A DNA stretch of 64,000 nt from an uncultured Oscillospiraceae bacterium (GCA_900763705.1 CAAFLG010000064.1:5953-69952); one strand, 5' to 3'; shown: positions 17,840 through 26,839, counted from the first letter of the stretch. The notes: a model not told the origin generated them from the letters alone. Numbers and translations are program-made.

Positions 17840-20800
17840 ATGGAACAGTTTTTGCTGAATCTCTTGAAAACCTCACTTCTCGGCGCGCTCGCCATTTTGC
17901 TCATGCTCGTGAGCAAGCCTCTCTGGCGCGAGCGCTACCGCGCCAAGGCGCGCTGCTGGCTGTGGCTGGCGCTCGCGGCGTTTCTGCTCTTCCCCGTCGA
18001 CTTTTCGGTGAAGAACGCGCCCGTGCAGGCCGCTCCCCCGCAGGATTACACCCTCTTCGTCGGCACGGATAAGACCACCATCCAGTCGACCGACCATCTG
18101 TTCGGCGACATGGCCGAAAAAAGCGGGCAGACGAGCACGCAGGTGCGCGACAGCATCATTGCCCGCCCCGTAACCGACCCCGCGCAGAAGACCACGCGCT
18201 ACATCCCCGTCACAACGGTCCTATTCTACGGCTACCTTGCCGGCGCGGCGGCGTTTCTCCTCTACGAGGGCGTTTCCTATGCGCGCTTCCGCCGCACGGT
18301 GCGCCGCTGGAGCGGCAGCGTGACGCGCGGCGACTACCGCGCGCTGCTCGATGAGACCGCGCACGCTCTTTCCGTGAACGCGCCGAAAATGCTCATCTGC
18401 GAGGCGGTCACAACGCCCGCCGTCACGGGCCTTTTCCGCCCCACGCTCCTGCTGCCGCACGAGCGCTATGAGCTTTCCGAGCTGCGCTACATCCTGCGCC
18501 ACGAGCTGTGTCACCTGAAGCGGCGCGATATGCTCTTCAAGCTCGTGCTGCTCGCGGCCAACGCGATGCACTGGTTTGATCCCGCAGTGTACCTCATGCT
18601 CCGTCAGGCGGACGAGGACATTGAGCTCGCCTGCGACAGCGCGGCGACCGACGATCTTGACCGCGCCGAGCGCGTGGCCTACAGCCGCACGCTCCTTGCC
18701 GCCGTGCAGTCCAATGTGCGCGCGCTGCCCGCGACGACCTGCTTCGGCAGTACGGTCGAGCGCCTCAAGCGGCGCATCACGAACGTCCTCGGCGCGCAGA
18801 AAAAGCGCGGGCTCGGCGTTGTCGCCCTTGTGCTGGCGCTGACGCTCACGGCGGGCTGCGCCGTCAGCTGGGGCGAGCGCGCACAGACGCAGAAAAATGG
18901 TGACCCGTTTGACGACAAGAGCTATACCGTCGACATACTCTTATATGAAGCGCCCCCCTTTACGGACGGCTTTACGGACGGCACTTACCCCACCTTCCGC
19001 GCCACGACAAATACTGTCGGAGAAAAGTATGTGACGCTGCGCGATGCCTGGGGCTCCACATCCATTTACGGCCCAATGGAGGAATACACGCTGGAAAAGC
19101 AATCCTTCTATGCGCTTTTCGGCAGCTTCAAAGCTTCGCCGGTCGACGACCTCATAAAGAACAACAGGTCCGCTTGGAGCGGCTACTGCGAAGAAGCAAG
19201 TGACGGCCAACCGAATCGGGTCTATCTTCTGAAGCAAAAGGACGGCACAGTCTACGTCGGCCTTGCCGGCGACTACGAAGAAGACGGCAGCGAACTCTTT
19301 TGTTCGGTTTTCCGCTTGAACGAACAGATCGATCCGATCTACGTCTCGATGGACGACTATGCCGCCGCTTGCGTGGCGGAACTCAAAAAGGGTACGATGA
19401 GCTACTGCACGTCCGAAGACGGCAATTACGCCTCTCAGGTGGCCGAGGATACGGTCGCCGACGTGCGCGTGACGCGGCTCGAGATGGGCGATTCGCTCGA
19501 AGGTCTCTCCCCCGACGGCACGGCGCTTGAGCTGTGGTACTTCCAATATGAGATGAAGCCCACGAACGAGAACGGCGCAGAACTCGCCCCCATCGGCGGG
19601 CAGGAGGTGACGGACGACGGGTATCTCAATGAACACTGGACGCACTATCTCACCGTCCTGCACCACACCAGCGGCGAGCAGACCGGTTATCAGATCCTCG
19701 GCACCACGGTGAGCAACGATGGGCTCTTCTACAACGGCTGCGGCTACAGCGGCGAGGAAACGTCTTACCTGCACGACTTCTACGTTGACTACGCGCATCT
19801 CGACCTGCCGAAGATGTTCATTCCCAACCTGCTGAACGCGGCAACGGACGGCTACGGCCGCGCCAACCAGTGCGAGGCTCAGCTCGTCGCGGGCGAAGGC
19901 TATTACTACTATGTGCCGATCACCGCGTGGGCGCGCAGCAGCGACGCGGAATTCTGGTACTCGCGCTACAATACCGGCTCGTATTTCAGCGTCGAGTATA
20001 TCATGAAGGACGTAGACGAGGCTCTCAGGGAGTGGACGCGCCAAGGCTACGAGGTGAGCCGCAGCGGAAATGTCTACCGCATCGTGACGAGCGAGGGCAT
20101 GAGCAACACGGTCGTCACGTTCTTCTCCATGCCGAACAGCACCTGCTATCAGGTCGAAACGCACTGGTCGTTCGACGGCAGCACCGCGGAAAACGAGTGG
20201 GGCTGGAACCGCGACCGCGCCGTTGAGGGCGAGGCGGCCATTTTGCAGGCAATGACGGACAGCTTTACCATCACCGCCAAGATCCTGCCCACGCAGGAGG
20301 ACGCGGACAGCGCTTCCACAGGCTTTACCGCGCTCGACGCCGCGCTGAAGCAGCTTGGCGACACGAGCGGCGAGGTCACACTGTCGCTGAGCGTGAACGG
20401 CACTGACAGCAGCATCTATGACGGCAGCACCACCGCCAACCGCGTCTTCTTTTCAAGGCAGTTAAGTGAAGACCTTGTCTGGCGCGAAGCAAACGACAGT
20501 GCCGCGCCCTCGGCGCAGAACTGCATCCTTCTCATGACGGACGGCGGCGTGCTGACGTTCTGCGAATCTCAGCCCATGCATCTCTGGCTGACAACGCCGG
20601 ACGGAACGCTGTCCTGCTTCAAGGCAGACGTGAATGAAGACATCGGTTCTGCGTGGTCCCTTGTGCGCCGGTGGTACGACGAGGCGGAGTACGACGCGCT
20701 GCTGCGCGACGTCAAGCCGCAGCCCAAGAGTCTTTCCTGGCAGGAGGCCGCGCAGAACTGGGCGGACGACTACTACAGCGCGCACACAAAGGCAGCGAGC

Positions 20801-21091
20801 GGCAGCCTCTTCAAGTACACCTGGGTCAAGGCTCTCATCACCCCCGCCGAGGACACGACGAAGGCCATGCGCGAGTTGGGTGAGATCGACGGCAACACCT
20901 ACTGCTTCACAGTGGAGGTGCAGTTCACGCCCGAAAGCGAGACGGCGCTCCATTACGCGATGGCGGGCAACACCGGCGATTGCACCGACCCGTCCGCGCC
21001 CAAGGGCGCGTATGCCTGCTGGCGCTGCTGCACCATTCAGCTTGGGAGCGACGGCCTCTGGCACGGGTTAGAGCTTGGCACCGGCTGGTAA
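17840..21091 (+). CDS. M56-family (BlaR1-like) membrane metallopeptidase with a large novel ectodomain
   Basis: A 1083-residue protein. Hydrophobic segments near residues 6-26, 38-54 and 128-146 frame a zinc peptidase domain with RHELCHLKRRD (HExxH, about residue 222) and the downstream glutamate in DIELACDSAAT. A fourth hydrophobic segment ends in LALTLTAGCAVS near residue 340. The remaining 730 residues are predicted to be outside the cell and show no SxxK, SxN or KTG penicillin-binding motif, unlike BlaR1. Tyrosine-rich and tryptophan-rich stretches and repeated phrases (YTWVKALITP, AWARSSDAEFWYS) suggest an unknown sensor module. With the BlaI-type repressor it forms a signal-transduction pair. 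Its trigger and target genes are unknown. A strong hairpin follows. Confidence 0.85.
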   Translation: MEQFLLNLLKTSLLGALAILLMLVSKPLWRERYRAKARCWLWLALAAFLLFPVDFSVKNAPVQAAPPQDYTLFVGTDKTTIQSTDHLFGDMAEKSGQTSTQVRDSIIARPVTDPAQKTTRYIPVTTVLFYGYLAGAAAFLLYEGVSYARFRRTVRRWSGSVTRGDYRALLDETAHALSVNAPKMLICEAVTTPAVTGLFRPTLLLPHERYELSELRYILRHELCHLKRRDMLFKLVLLAANAMHWFDPAVYLMLRQADEDIELACDSAATDDLDRAERVAYSRTLLAAVQSNVRALPATTCFGSTVERLKRRITNVLGAQKKRGLGVVALVLALTLTAGCAVSWGERAQTQKNGDPFDDKSYTVDILLYEAPPFTDGFTDGTYPTFRATTNTVGEKYVTLRDAWGSTSIYGPMEEYTLEKQSFYALFGSFKASPVDDLIKNNRSAWSGYCEEASDGQPNRVYLLKQKDGTVYVGLAGDYEEDGSELFCSVFRLNEQIDPIYVSMDDYAAACVAELKKGTMSYCTSEDGNYASQVAEDTVADVRVTRLEMGDSLEGLSPDGTALELWYFQYEMKPTNENGAELAPIGGQEVTDDGYLNEHWTHYLTVLHHTSGEQTGYQILGTTVSNDGLFYNGCGYSGEETSYLHDFYVDYAHLDLPKMFIPNLLNAATDGYGRANQCEAQLVAGEGYYYYVPITAWARSSDAEFWYSRYNTGSYFSVEYIMKDVDEALREWTRQGYEVSRSGNVYRIVTSEGMSNTVVTFFSMPNSTCYQVETHWSFDGSTAENEWGWNRDRAVEGEAAILQAMTDSFTITAKILPTQEDADSASTGFTALDAALKQLGDTSGEVTLSLSVNGTDSSIYDGSTTANRVFFSRQLSEDLVWREANDSAAPSAQNCILLMTDGGVLTFCESQPMHLWLTTPDGTLSCFKADVNEDIGSAWSLVRRWYDEAEYDALLRDVKPQPKSLSWQEAAQNWADDYYSAHTKAASGSLFKYTWVKALITPAEDTTKAMRELGEIDGNTYCFTVEVQFTPESETALHYAMAGNTGDCTDPSAPKGAYACWRCCTIQLGSDGLWHGLELGTGW

Positions 21092-21103
21092 ATGACGCGC
21101 GAG

Positions 21104-21141
21104 CATGAAAAACGGAGGGGACTTCCCCTCCGTTTTCTCAT
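21104..21141 (+). terminator. Terminator of the BlaI-M56 operon
   Basis: ACGGAGGGG and CCCCTCCGT arms around ACTT, extended by CATGAAAA and TTTTCTCATG, so it is symmetric and probably bidirectional. The region up to 21230 holds only this and the next promoter. Confidence 0.9.
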
Positions 21142-21161
21142 GCGAAAAGCAGAAAAAGTTC

Positions 21162-21201
21162 TGGAACATCCCAAAAAGATGTGGTACAATAGGAATATTC
21201 C
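21162..21201 (+). promoter_or_regulatory. Promoter and possible operator of the GntR gene
   Basis: A weak TGGAAC (21162-21167), a 17-base spacer and TACAAT (21185-21190). A perfect 10-base palindrome GGAATATTCC (21192-21201) lies at the expected start of transcription and could be an autoregulatory GntR site. Confidence 0.5.
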
Positions 21202-21230
21202 AAAACATACTTTCTCGGGAGGCTCCCGTC

Positions 21231-22007
21231 ATGGAACGAAATCCGATCCTGAAGCTCCCGCTGTCGCTCGACAGCGAGATCCCCCTCTACTCCCAGCTCA
21301 TGGGCATCATCAAGCGCAGCATCACCTCCGGCGCGCTCAAGGTCGGCGACCTGCTGCCGAGCGAGGCCGAGCTTTGCCGCGCCTATGACATCAGCCGCAA
21401 CACCGTGCGTCAGGCCATCGGCGCCCTTGAGGAGGAGGGCTTTGTCGTGCGCAAGCGCGGCAAGGGCACCTTCGTCTCCGACCCGAATACCCGCCGTAAG
21501 GGCGTGCAGTATTCGTTCACGACAGAGATCACCCAGCTCGGCAAGTCGCCCTCGTCCACGCTCGTGGATTTTGCGGTCGTCACGCCGAGTCCTAAGATCG
21601 TCGCGCTCATGGGCCTTGAGCCGGACGTGAAGGTCTACCGCTTCACGCGCGTGCGCAATGTGGACGGTGAGCCGCTCATCCTCGAAACGTCCTACTACCC
21701 CGAGTACATCTACCCCAGCCTGACGCGCGAGCTGCTGGAAACACACAGTTTCTACAGCCTTCTCTACCATGTGGGCGTCATTCCCTTCTCCGCGTCGGAC
21801 ACCTACGAGGCCGTTGTCCTCGCGCCGCGCGAGGCGCAGCTTCTCAACTGCGCGCCCGGCTCGGCCGCTTTCTTCCACCAGCGCCGCACCACGACCGAAA
21901 ACGGCCACATCTATGAATATACGACGAGCTACATGCGCGCCGACCGCGTCAAGCTGGACGTTCGCTTCCAGAAGGGCACGACGAGCTTCATGCGCACCGT
22001 CGACTGA
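21231..22007 (+). CDS. GntR/HutC-family transcriptional regulator with UTRA domain
   Basis: A 258-residue regulator. The N-terminal winged helix (IPLYSQLMGIIKRSITSGAL, then LLPSEAELCRAYDISRNTVRQ and GKGTFVSDPN) is followed by a UTRA effector domain, as in HutC, YvoA and TreR (KVYRFTRVRNVDGEPLILE, then YIYPSLTRELLETHSFYSLL). The ATG at 21231 is preceded by GGGAGG; the longer frame from 21105 runs through the promoter and is rejected. HutC-type regulators respond to small metabolites such as urocanate or amino sugars; since hutH lies 5 kb away a link is possible, but no sequence evidence ties them. A bidirectional terminator follows. Confidence 0.92.
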   Translation: MERNPILKLPLSLDSEIPLYSQLMGIIKRSITSGALKVGDLLPSEAELCRAYDISRNTVRQAIGALEEEGFVVRKRGKGTFVSDPNTRRKGVQYSFTTEITQLGKSPSSTLVDFAVVTPSPKIVALMGLEPDVKVYRFTRVRNVDGEPLILETSYYPEYIYPSLTRELLETHSFYSLLYHVGVIPFSASDTYEAVVLAPREAQLLNCAPGSAAFFHQRRTTTENGHIYEYTTSYMRADRVKLDVRFQKGTTSFMRTVD

Positions 22008-22015
22008 AAAAGCGC

Positions 22016-22051
22016 AAAAAGAGAGCAGCTTCATCGCTGCTCTCTTTTTTC
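22016..22051. terminator. Bidirectional terminator between the GntR gene and hisS
   Basis: AAAAAGAGAGCAGC and its complement flank a six-base loop, with an A-run before and a T-run after. It serves the convergent GntR (+) and hisS (-) genes. Confidence 0.9.
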
Positions 22052-22061
22052 TTTGCGGTTT

Positions 22062-23420
22062 TTACTTTTCGCAGATGACGGGCTTGCGGCGGTCGGCTTC
22101 GACAAAGTCCTTCGCCTTCTGAACCGCTTCCGCGCGCGGCAGTTTTACCTGCTCGCCCGTGCGCATATCCTTACAGGAGACGACGCCCGCGGCGATCTCA
22201 TCCTCGCCGAGGAAGTAGACGTAGGGCACCTTGAGCTTGTCGGCATAGTTCATCTTGGCCTTGAACTTCTTCTTTTCCGTGTAGATCTGCGTGCTGACGC
22301 CCGCGGCGCGAAGATCCGTCGCCAGCGAGATGGCCTCGCTCAGATCCTCGGTCATCGGCAGGATGAGCACATCCGCCGGCGCGGTGCAGACCTCGCCGTT
22401 GAGAAGTCCCTGCTCGCCGAGGACGTAGAACAGGCGCGTCACGCCGATCGAAATGCCGACGCCGGGAAGCTTGCGGTCGGTGTAGTACTCGGCGAGGTTA
22501 TCGTAGCGGCCGCCGGAGCAGACCGAGCCGATCTCGGGGTGGTCGAGCAGCGTCGTTTCATAGACGGTGCCGGTGTAGTAGTCGAGGCCGCGCGCGATGG
22601 TCAGGTCGACCGCAAAGTTCTCCTGCGGCACGCCGAAGGAGCCGAGGTACTTTGCAACGGTCGAGAGCTCGTCGAGGCCCTGATCGAAGACCTCATTGCG
22701 GCCGCGGTACTGCTCGAGCGCAGCGAGCACCTCTTCGTTCGTGCCCTTGATGCCGATGAAGGCGAGGATCTCGTCCGCATTTTCGCCCTCGATGGCGTAA
22801 TCGTCCACAATGATGGCGCGCACAAGCTCCGCGCCGATCTTCTCGATCTTATCGACCGTGCGCATGATGTCGCCCGCCTTGTCGCTAAGGCCCAGCATCG
22901 CGTAGAAGCCGTTTAGGACGCGGCGGTTGTTGATGCGGATCTGGAAGCGCTTGAGGCCCAGACGGGAGAAGACGGTATAGATGATGGCGGGGATCTCGGC
23001 GTCGTTCGTGATGTCGAGTTCGCCATCGCCGATGATGTCGATATCCGCCTGATAGAACTCGCGGAAGCGGCCGCGCTGCGCGCGCTCGCCGCGGTAGACC
23101 TTGCCGATCTGGAAGCGGCGGAACGGGAAGGCGAGGTCGGCATAATGCAGGGCAACGTACTTCGCCAGCGGGACCGTCAGGTCGAAGCGCAGCGAAAGGT
23201 CGCTGTCGCCCTTGGAGAAGCGGTAGATCTGCTTTTCGGTCTCGCCGCCGCCCTTGGCGAGCAGCACGTCGCTCGCTTCGATGATGGGCGTGTCGAGCGG
23301 GGTGAAGCCGTACACGCCGTAAGACGTGCGCAGGACCTCCATCAGGCGCTCCATCTGCGTCTGCGCGGCGGGGAGCAGCTCCATAAAGCCGGATAAGGTG
23401 TGAGCTTTGATCGTTGCCAT
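22062..23420 (-). CDS. hisS: Histidyl-tRNA synthetase
   Basis: A 452-residue class II synthetase charging tRNA-His. Motif 2 appears as VYRGERAQRGRFREFYQADID, split here as RGERAQ and GRFREFYQ; the histidine-specific LDYYTGTVYE and motif 3 (GVGISIGVTRLF) are present, then the C-terminal anticodon-binding domain (ADVLILPM onward). It stands alone with a strong promoter 87 bases upstream on the minus strand. The short leader leaves no room for a T-box, unlike many clostridial hisS genes, and aspS lies 36 kb away instead of next door. Confidence 0.97.
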   Translation of the reverse strand: MATIKAHTLSGFMELLPAAQTQMERLMEVLRTSYGVYGFTPLDTPIIEASDVLLAKGGGETEKQIYRFSKGDSDLSLRFDLTVPLAKYVALHYADLAFPFRRFQIGKVYRGERAQRGRFREFYQADIDIIGDGELDITNDAEIPAIIYTVFSRLGLKRFQIRINNRRVLNGFYAMLGLSDKAGDIMRTVDKIEKIGAELVRAIIVDDYAIEGENADEILAFIGIKGTNEEVLAALEQYRGRNEVFDQGLDELSTVAKYLGSFGVPQENFAVDLTIARGLDYYTGTVYETTLLDHPEIGSVCSGGRYDNLAEYYTDRKLPGVGISIGVTRLFYVLGEQGLLNGEVCTAPADVLILPMTEDLSEAISLATDLRAAGVSTQIYTEKKKFKAKMNYADKLKVPYVYFLGEDEIAAGVVSCKDMRTGEQVKLPRAEAVQKAKDFVEADRRKPVICEK

Positions 23421-23506
23421 GGTCGTTGTGTCCTTTCCAATCCAATGTAATGGGACAGCGTACTGTACCGTGGTGGCACAGCAGCGTATCGGTGTAAGCG
23501 GGATAC

Positions 23507-23535
23507 ATTATAATGCACGGCGCGCCAATCGTCAA
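23507..23535 (-). promoter_or_regulatory. Promoter of hisS
   Basis: Minus-strand TTGACG (23535-23530), 17-base spacer and TATAAT (23512-23507), giving a leader of about 80 bases. Confidence 0.8.
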
Positions 23536-23697
23536 GCGCTGCGCGCAAGGCTTTTTTATCCCCTCGGGATAGGCATCAGTATACCACCCTTTTGAAAAAA
23601 AGCCAGTGCTTTCGCGCCTTTGCCGCAGAAAAAAATGATAAAGCCGGATCGCACGGAATAAAATAAGCATGATTCGGTGCAAAATCAAGAATTGAAC

Positions 23698-23726
23698 TTG
23701 ACGGAACTGCCGCTTTTTGTTACCAT
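23698..23726 (+). promoter_or_regulatory. Promoter of yerC
   Basis: TTGACG (23698-23703), 17-base spacer and TACCAT (23721-23726). The 445-base gap between hisS and yerC starts holds these two divergent promoters and the yerC leader. Confidence 0.6.
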
Positions 23727-23732
23727 ATGAAA

Positions 23733-23865
23733 TATCAATGGGCATACTCTGCGCAGGCAGACTGCCCGCAAACGGCTTCCGGGCAGCCGTCATTCGGCGT
23801 CCGCTGCGGTATGCACCGTGCAGACAGTGGCCAATCCTTTCAGCATCGTTGAGGAGGAACGTTGG
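23733..23865 (+). promoter_or_regulatory. Structured 5' leader of yerC
   Basis: About 130 bases lie between the predicted transcription start and the ATG. An outer pair GCATAC (about 23743-23748) and GTATGC (about 23808-23813) encloses a hairpin with CTGCCCG and CGGGCAG arms and a second GC-rich hairpin. No known riboswitch was recognised. Confidence 0.4.
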
Positions 23866-24165
23866 ATGTACCAGAGCAAAATGAAAAGTGAGGAGACCGA
23901 TCATCTGTTCAAGGCGATCCTGTCCCTGAGGACCGAGGAAGAGTGCTATCGTTTCTTTGATGATCTTTGCACCTTCAGCGAGATCGAAGCCATGTCTCAG
24001 CGCTTCGAGGTGGCGTCGCTGCTTGACGCCGGCCAGACCTTTACCCAGATCTCGCAGAAGATCGGCGTCTCGTCCACGACCATCACGCGCGTGAACAAAT
24101 GCCTGTGCTACGGGGCGGACGGATACAAGCTGCTGTTCGATCGTGCCAAGGAAGAAGAGAACTGA
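23866..24165 (+). CDS. yerC: YerC/YecD family TrpR-like DNA-binding protein
   Basis: A 99-residue all-helical protein of the TrpR-related YerC/YecD family. The helix-turn-helix lies in the C-terminal half (FTQISQKIGVSSTTITRVNKC), preceded by SEIEAMSQRFEVASLLDAGQT, which is typical of the family. The ATG at 23866 follows GAGGAGGA; the upstream in-frame ATG at 23818 lacks such a site. Its regulon is unknown in general. It lies alone between hisS (divergent) and the NhaC-gene island. In this context it could regulate the catabolic genes downstream, but that is only positional. Confidence 0.9.
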   Translation: MYQSKMKSEETDHLFKAILSLRTEEECYRFFDDLCTFSEIEAMSQRFEVASLLDAGQTFTQISQKIGVSSTTITRVNKCLCYGADGYKLLFDRAKEEEN

Positions 24166-24321
24166 ATTTCCGTCACATCTGTCAGAGCGGGTGCGCTGCG
24201 CCCGCTCTTTTACCCCTTTGTTGCTTTATTACGGTAACGAATCAGTAAAGCGGTGCAACAGTACACCACCACGCTATAGTTAGATTGCCTAAAAATATTT
24301 TTAACATTTTCCCTTTTTTTA

Positions 24322-24350
24322 TTGCTTTTGCCGAAAGCATATGTTACAAT
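24322..24350 (+). promoter_or_regulatory. Promoter of the NhaC-family transporter gene
   Basis: TTGCTT (24322-24327), a 17-base spacer and TACAAT (24345-24350). Upstream bases 24166-24321 are AT-rich and show no gene. Confidence 0.75.
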
Positions 24351-24356
24351 TAGTTC

Positions 24357-24563
24357 ACAAATGGATGACGGATGGGTACGCAGCGTGCAGGAAGCCGTTG
24401 CCCGACGGTGCTGCCGGCCTGTTCTTCGTCCGTTTTTCCGCGGAACCCCTCCGCGGAGACGCACATTTCCCCTGTGCGGTGAAAAGCAGCCTCGTCCGGG
24501 GAGGAGCGGTTCTCCGCTTGCGTGGCGAGCAAGTATTTTTATGAAGAGAGAGGTATTCATCAA
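24357..24563 (+). promoter_or_regulatory. Long hairpin-rich leader of the NhaC-family gene
   Basis: About 207 untranslated bases. Local hairpins include TCCGCGGA-ACCCC-TCCGCGGA (about 24437-24457), CGCACA...TGTGCG (about 24461-24480) and CTTGC...GCAAG just before the Shine-Dalgarno site. No T-run follows any of them. It matches no riboswitch recognised by eye. A 95-codon frame starting at 24322 begins inside the promoter and is unlikely to be translated. Confidence 0.4.
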
Positions 24564-26105
24564 ATGGCAAACGAAAAGAAAACCGTTCGGGAGCCGAGCT
24601 TTCTTTTAGCTCTGATCCCCATTGTGGCCATGGTCGGCTTCATGCTCTATGGCTTCCTCGGTCACTCCGCATCCGAGTACCATGACGCGCACATGCCCCT
24701 GACCATGTCCATCATCGTCGCCTGCGCTGTCGGCGCCATCTGCGGCCATTCCTTCAAGGATATGCTCGCCGGTATGGTCGATCGTCTGTCCGCCACGATG
24801 GAAGCGATCCTGATCCTCTGCACCGTCGGCTTCCTCGTCGCCAGCTTCATGGCCTCCGGCGCGATCCCCTCCATGATCGTCTACGGCCTTGACCTGCTGA
24901 CCCCGAAGGTATTCCTGCCCGTCGGCTGCATCCTCTGCGCGATCGTCGGCCTCGCCTGCGGCTCCTCCTGGACCGCCACGGCCACCATCGGTCTTGTTTT
25001 CCTCGGCATCGGCGCGGGCCTCGGCATCCCCGCCCCCATCACCGCCGGTATGATCATCTCCGGTGCGTATGTCGGCGATAAGTTCTCCCCCCTGTCCGAT
25101 ACCACCAACCTCGCCGCTGCTGTTGCTGAGACCGGTCTTTTCGACCACGTCACCGCGATGGTCTCCACCACCGGCCCGACCCTGCTCATCGCCCTCATCC
25201 TCTACACGATCCTCGGCCTGAACGTTGATACCAGCGCCTACGATCCGACCGTTGCTCAGGGCATCCAGGAAGCCTTCCGCAGCGTGTTCACCATCTCCCC
25301 GCTGCTGCTCATCCCCATCATCGTCGTTATCGTGGTCTGCGTCCTGCGCGTGCCCGGTCTCGTCGGTATCGCCATCTCTGTCACCGTCGCCGTTCTCTTC
25401 GCTGTCATCTTCCAGGGCGGCTATCACGACATCGGCGATGTCTTCACCCTGCTGCACTATGGTCTTGACATCGAGACCGGCAACGAAGTCGCTGACTCCA
25501 TCCTCGGCAAGGCCGGCGGTATGGACGGCACCATGTGGACTATCAACCTCATCATCCTCGCTGTTGCTTACGGCGGCGCGCTCGAGCGCTGCGGCTGCGT
25601 TGAGAAGATCTTCGGCGGCCTCAAGCACAAGATCCACTCCGTTGGCAGCCTGATCCTCGCCACCATGGTCACCTCCATCTTCTGCGATGCCACCATGTGC
25701 GACCAGTTCCTCGGCATTGGCGTTCCCGCCCCCATCTATGCCGACAAGTATGATGAGCTCGGCCTCGGCCGCAACATGCTCTCCCGTACGCTCGAAGACG
25801 CCGGTACCCTCTGGGCCGTTATGTTCCCCTGGACCGGCTGCGGCGCTTACCAGCAGGGCGTGCTCGGCATGAGCCCGTTCACCTTCTTCCCCTATGCGTT
25901 CGTCAACCTGCTCAACCCCATCTTCGCGTATGTGACTGCCGCCTTCGGCCGCAACATCTTCTGGGCTGACGGTTCCTACACCAACATCTTCGGCAAGACC
26001 AAGGCCGGCAAGCCCGCCGGTGCTCCCGAGGAGTCCCACGCCAAGGCTGTTGCCAACCTCGAAGCCCTTCGCGCTGCGGGCAAGGCTCCCAAGATCAGCG
26101 CGTAA
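24564..26105 (+). CDS. NhaC-family Na+/H+ antiporter-type transporter, possibly for an amino acid
   Basis: A 513-residue polytopic membrane protein with about twelve hydrophobic segments and NhaC-family phrases (GLACGSSWTATATIGLVF, ISGAYVGDKFSPLSDTTNLA, DATMCDQFLGIGVPAP and LWAVMFPWTGCGAYQQGVLG). The family covers Na+/H+ antiporters and electroneutral exchangers such as malate/lactate MleN. Its position next to histidine ammonia-lyase and its highly biased codons suggest a role in amino-acid (histidine) uptake or product exchange; this is inference. GAGAGAGG precedes the ATG at 24564. A small membrane-protein gene follows after 38 bases. Confidence 0.88.
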   Translation: MANEKKTVREPSFLLALIPIVAMVGFMLYGFLGHSASEYHDAHMPLTMSIIVACAVGAICGHSFKDMLAGMVDRLSATMEAILILCTVGFLVASFMASGAIPSMIVYGLDLLTPKVFLPVGCILCAIVGLACGSSWTATATIGLVFLGIGAGLGIPAPITAGMIISGAYVGDKFSPLSDTTNLAAAVAETGLFDHVTAMVSTTGPTLLIALILYTILGLNVDTSAYDPTVAQGIQEAFRSVFTISPLLLIPIIVVIVVCVLRVPGLVGIAISVTVAVLFAVIFQGGYHDIGDVFTLLHYGLDIETGNEVADSILGKAGGMDGTMWTINLIILAVAYGGALERCGCVEKIFGGLKHKIHSVGSLILATMVTSIFCDATMCDQFLGIGVPAPIYADKYDELGLGRNMLSRTLEDAGTLWAVMFPWTGCGAYQQGVLGMSPFTFFPYAFVNLLNPIFAYVTAAFGRNIFWADGSYTNIFGKTKAGKPAGAPEESHAKAVANLEALRAAGKAPKISA

Positions 26106-26143
26106 GCCGCTCCCCCGCTTTTACTTAGAAAGGAATCACCGCT

Positions 26144-26647
26144 GTGAAACAATCGCTTCCCTGGGAATCTGTCCCGCCCCCGGTCTTCCCCGCCCAGCTC
26201 ACGCTCAAGCCGCGTAAGAAATGGGTGCAGGTCGGCGGATGGGTTCTGGTCGTTCTCCTGCTGCTGTACGGCGTTTCGCTGCGCGGCCGCAACCCGATGC
26301 TCTCCATCATCTCGCTCGTATTCTCCGTGATGTACCTCGTGACGATGATGACCAAAAAGGATGCCGCTCTCACGAGCCGCGGACTTGAGATCTTCTATAA
26401 CATGCAGTTCACCACGAACTACGAGTGCTATCCTTGGGAGGACATCAGCGTCATCGTGTGCGAAGACCGCAACCACGCAGAGCTCGTGCGCCTGCACATC
26501 GGCTACGGAAACGCGGAAAAAGCCTTCTTCTTCCCGCGCGAGGATCTCGACGAGATCTACGCCCTTGCGAAAAAGAAGAATCCCGCCGTCCGGATCATGG
26601 ACTACGACAAACCCGAGGCAAAGTCCGGCAAGAAGCACAAAAAGTGA
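26144..26647 (+). CDS. Hypothetical membrane protein with a PH-like C-terminal part
   Basis: A 167-residue protein starting at GTG, preceded by AGAAAGGA. Two transmembrane segments (VGGWVLVVLLLLYGVSL and LSIISLVFSVMYLVTMM) are followed by a soluble part (RGLEIFYNMQFTTNYECYPW, then VIVCEDRNHAELVRLHIGYG) whose pattern recalls YcxB/bacterial-PH-like domains, and a lysine-rich tail. It is likely co-transcribed with the NhaC-family gene and might be an accessory protein. No function can be assigned. Confidence 0.7.
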   Translation: MKQSLPWESVPPPVFPAQLTLKPRKKWVQVGGWVLVVLLLLYGVSLRGRNPMLSIISLVFSVMYLVTMMTKKDAALTSRGLEIFYNMQFTTNYECYPWEDISVIVCEDRNHAELVRLHIGYGNAEKAFFFPREDLDEIYALAKKKNPAVRIMDYDKPEAKSGKKHKK

Positions 26648-26674
26648 ATAGCTGTGAACTTTCACCAAAAAACG

Positions 26675-26708
26675 AGAGGCGCTCCGCTTTTGCGGAGCGC
26701 CTTTTCTA
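26675..26708 (+). terminator. Terminator of the NhaC-family operon
   Basis: AGGCGCTCCGC (26677-26687) pairs with GCGGAGCGCCT (26692-26702) around TTTT, followed by TTTCT. Confidence 0.9.
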
Positions 26709-26804
26709 TGCATCTTGTCCAATTTTAGCACTATACCCTGCTAACACGACACCGCGATATGGCGATAGCGCACAAGAAGGAAATAAAATTTAAGCAAAAA
26801 ACTA

Positions 26805-26832
26805 TTGATTTTGCACAAAAACATGATATACT
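26805..26832 (+). promoter_or_regulatory. Promoter of hutH
   Basis: TTGATT (26805-26810), a 16-base spacer and TATACT (26827-26832). The 355-base gap before hutH holds the preceding terminator, this promoter and a structured leader. Confidence 0.7.
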
Positions 26833-26839
26833 GTTTCCC

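Noticed and set aside
23421..23560. T-box upstream of hisS
   Set aside because: The promoter lies only about 80 bases from the start codon and no T-box sequence (TGGNACCGCG) is present on the minus strand. serS and aspS also have too little upstream sequence.
24437..24457. TCCGCGGA repeats as ends of a mobile element
   Set aside because: The two copies are only five bases apart and form a local hairpin; there is no target duplication or transposase.
24322..24609. A 95-codon frame covering the NhaC-gene leader
   Set aside because: It begins in the -35 box, before transcription would start, and has no Shine-Dalgarno site; it is better read as a structured leader.
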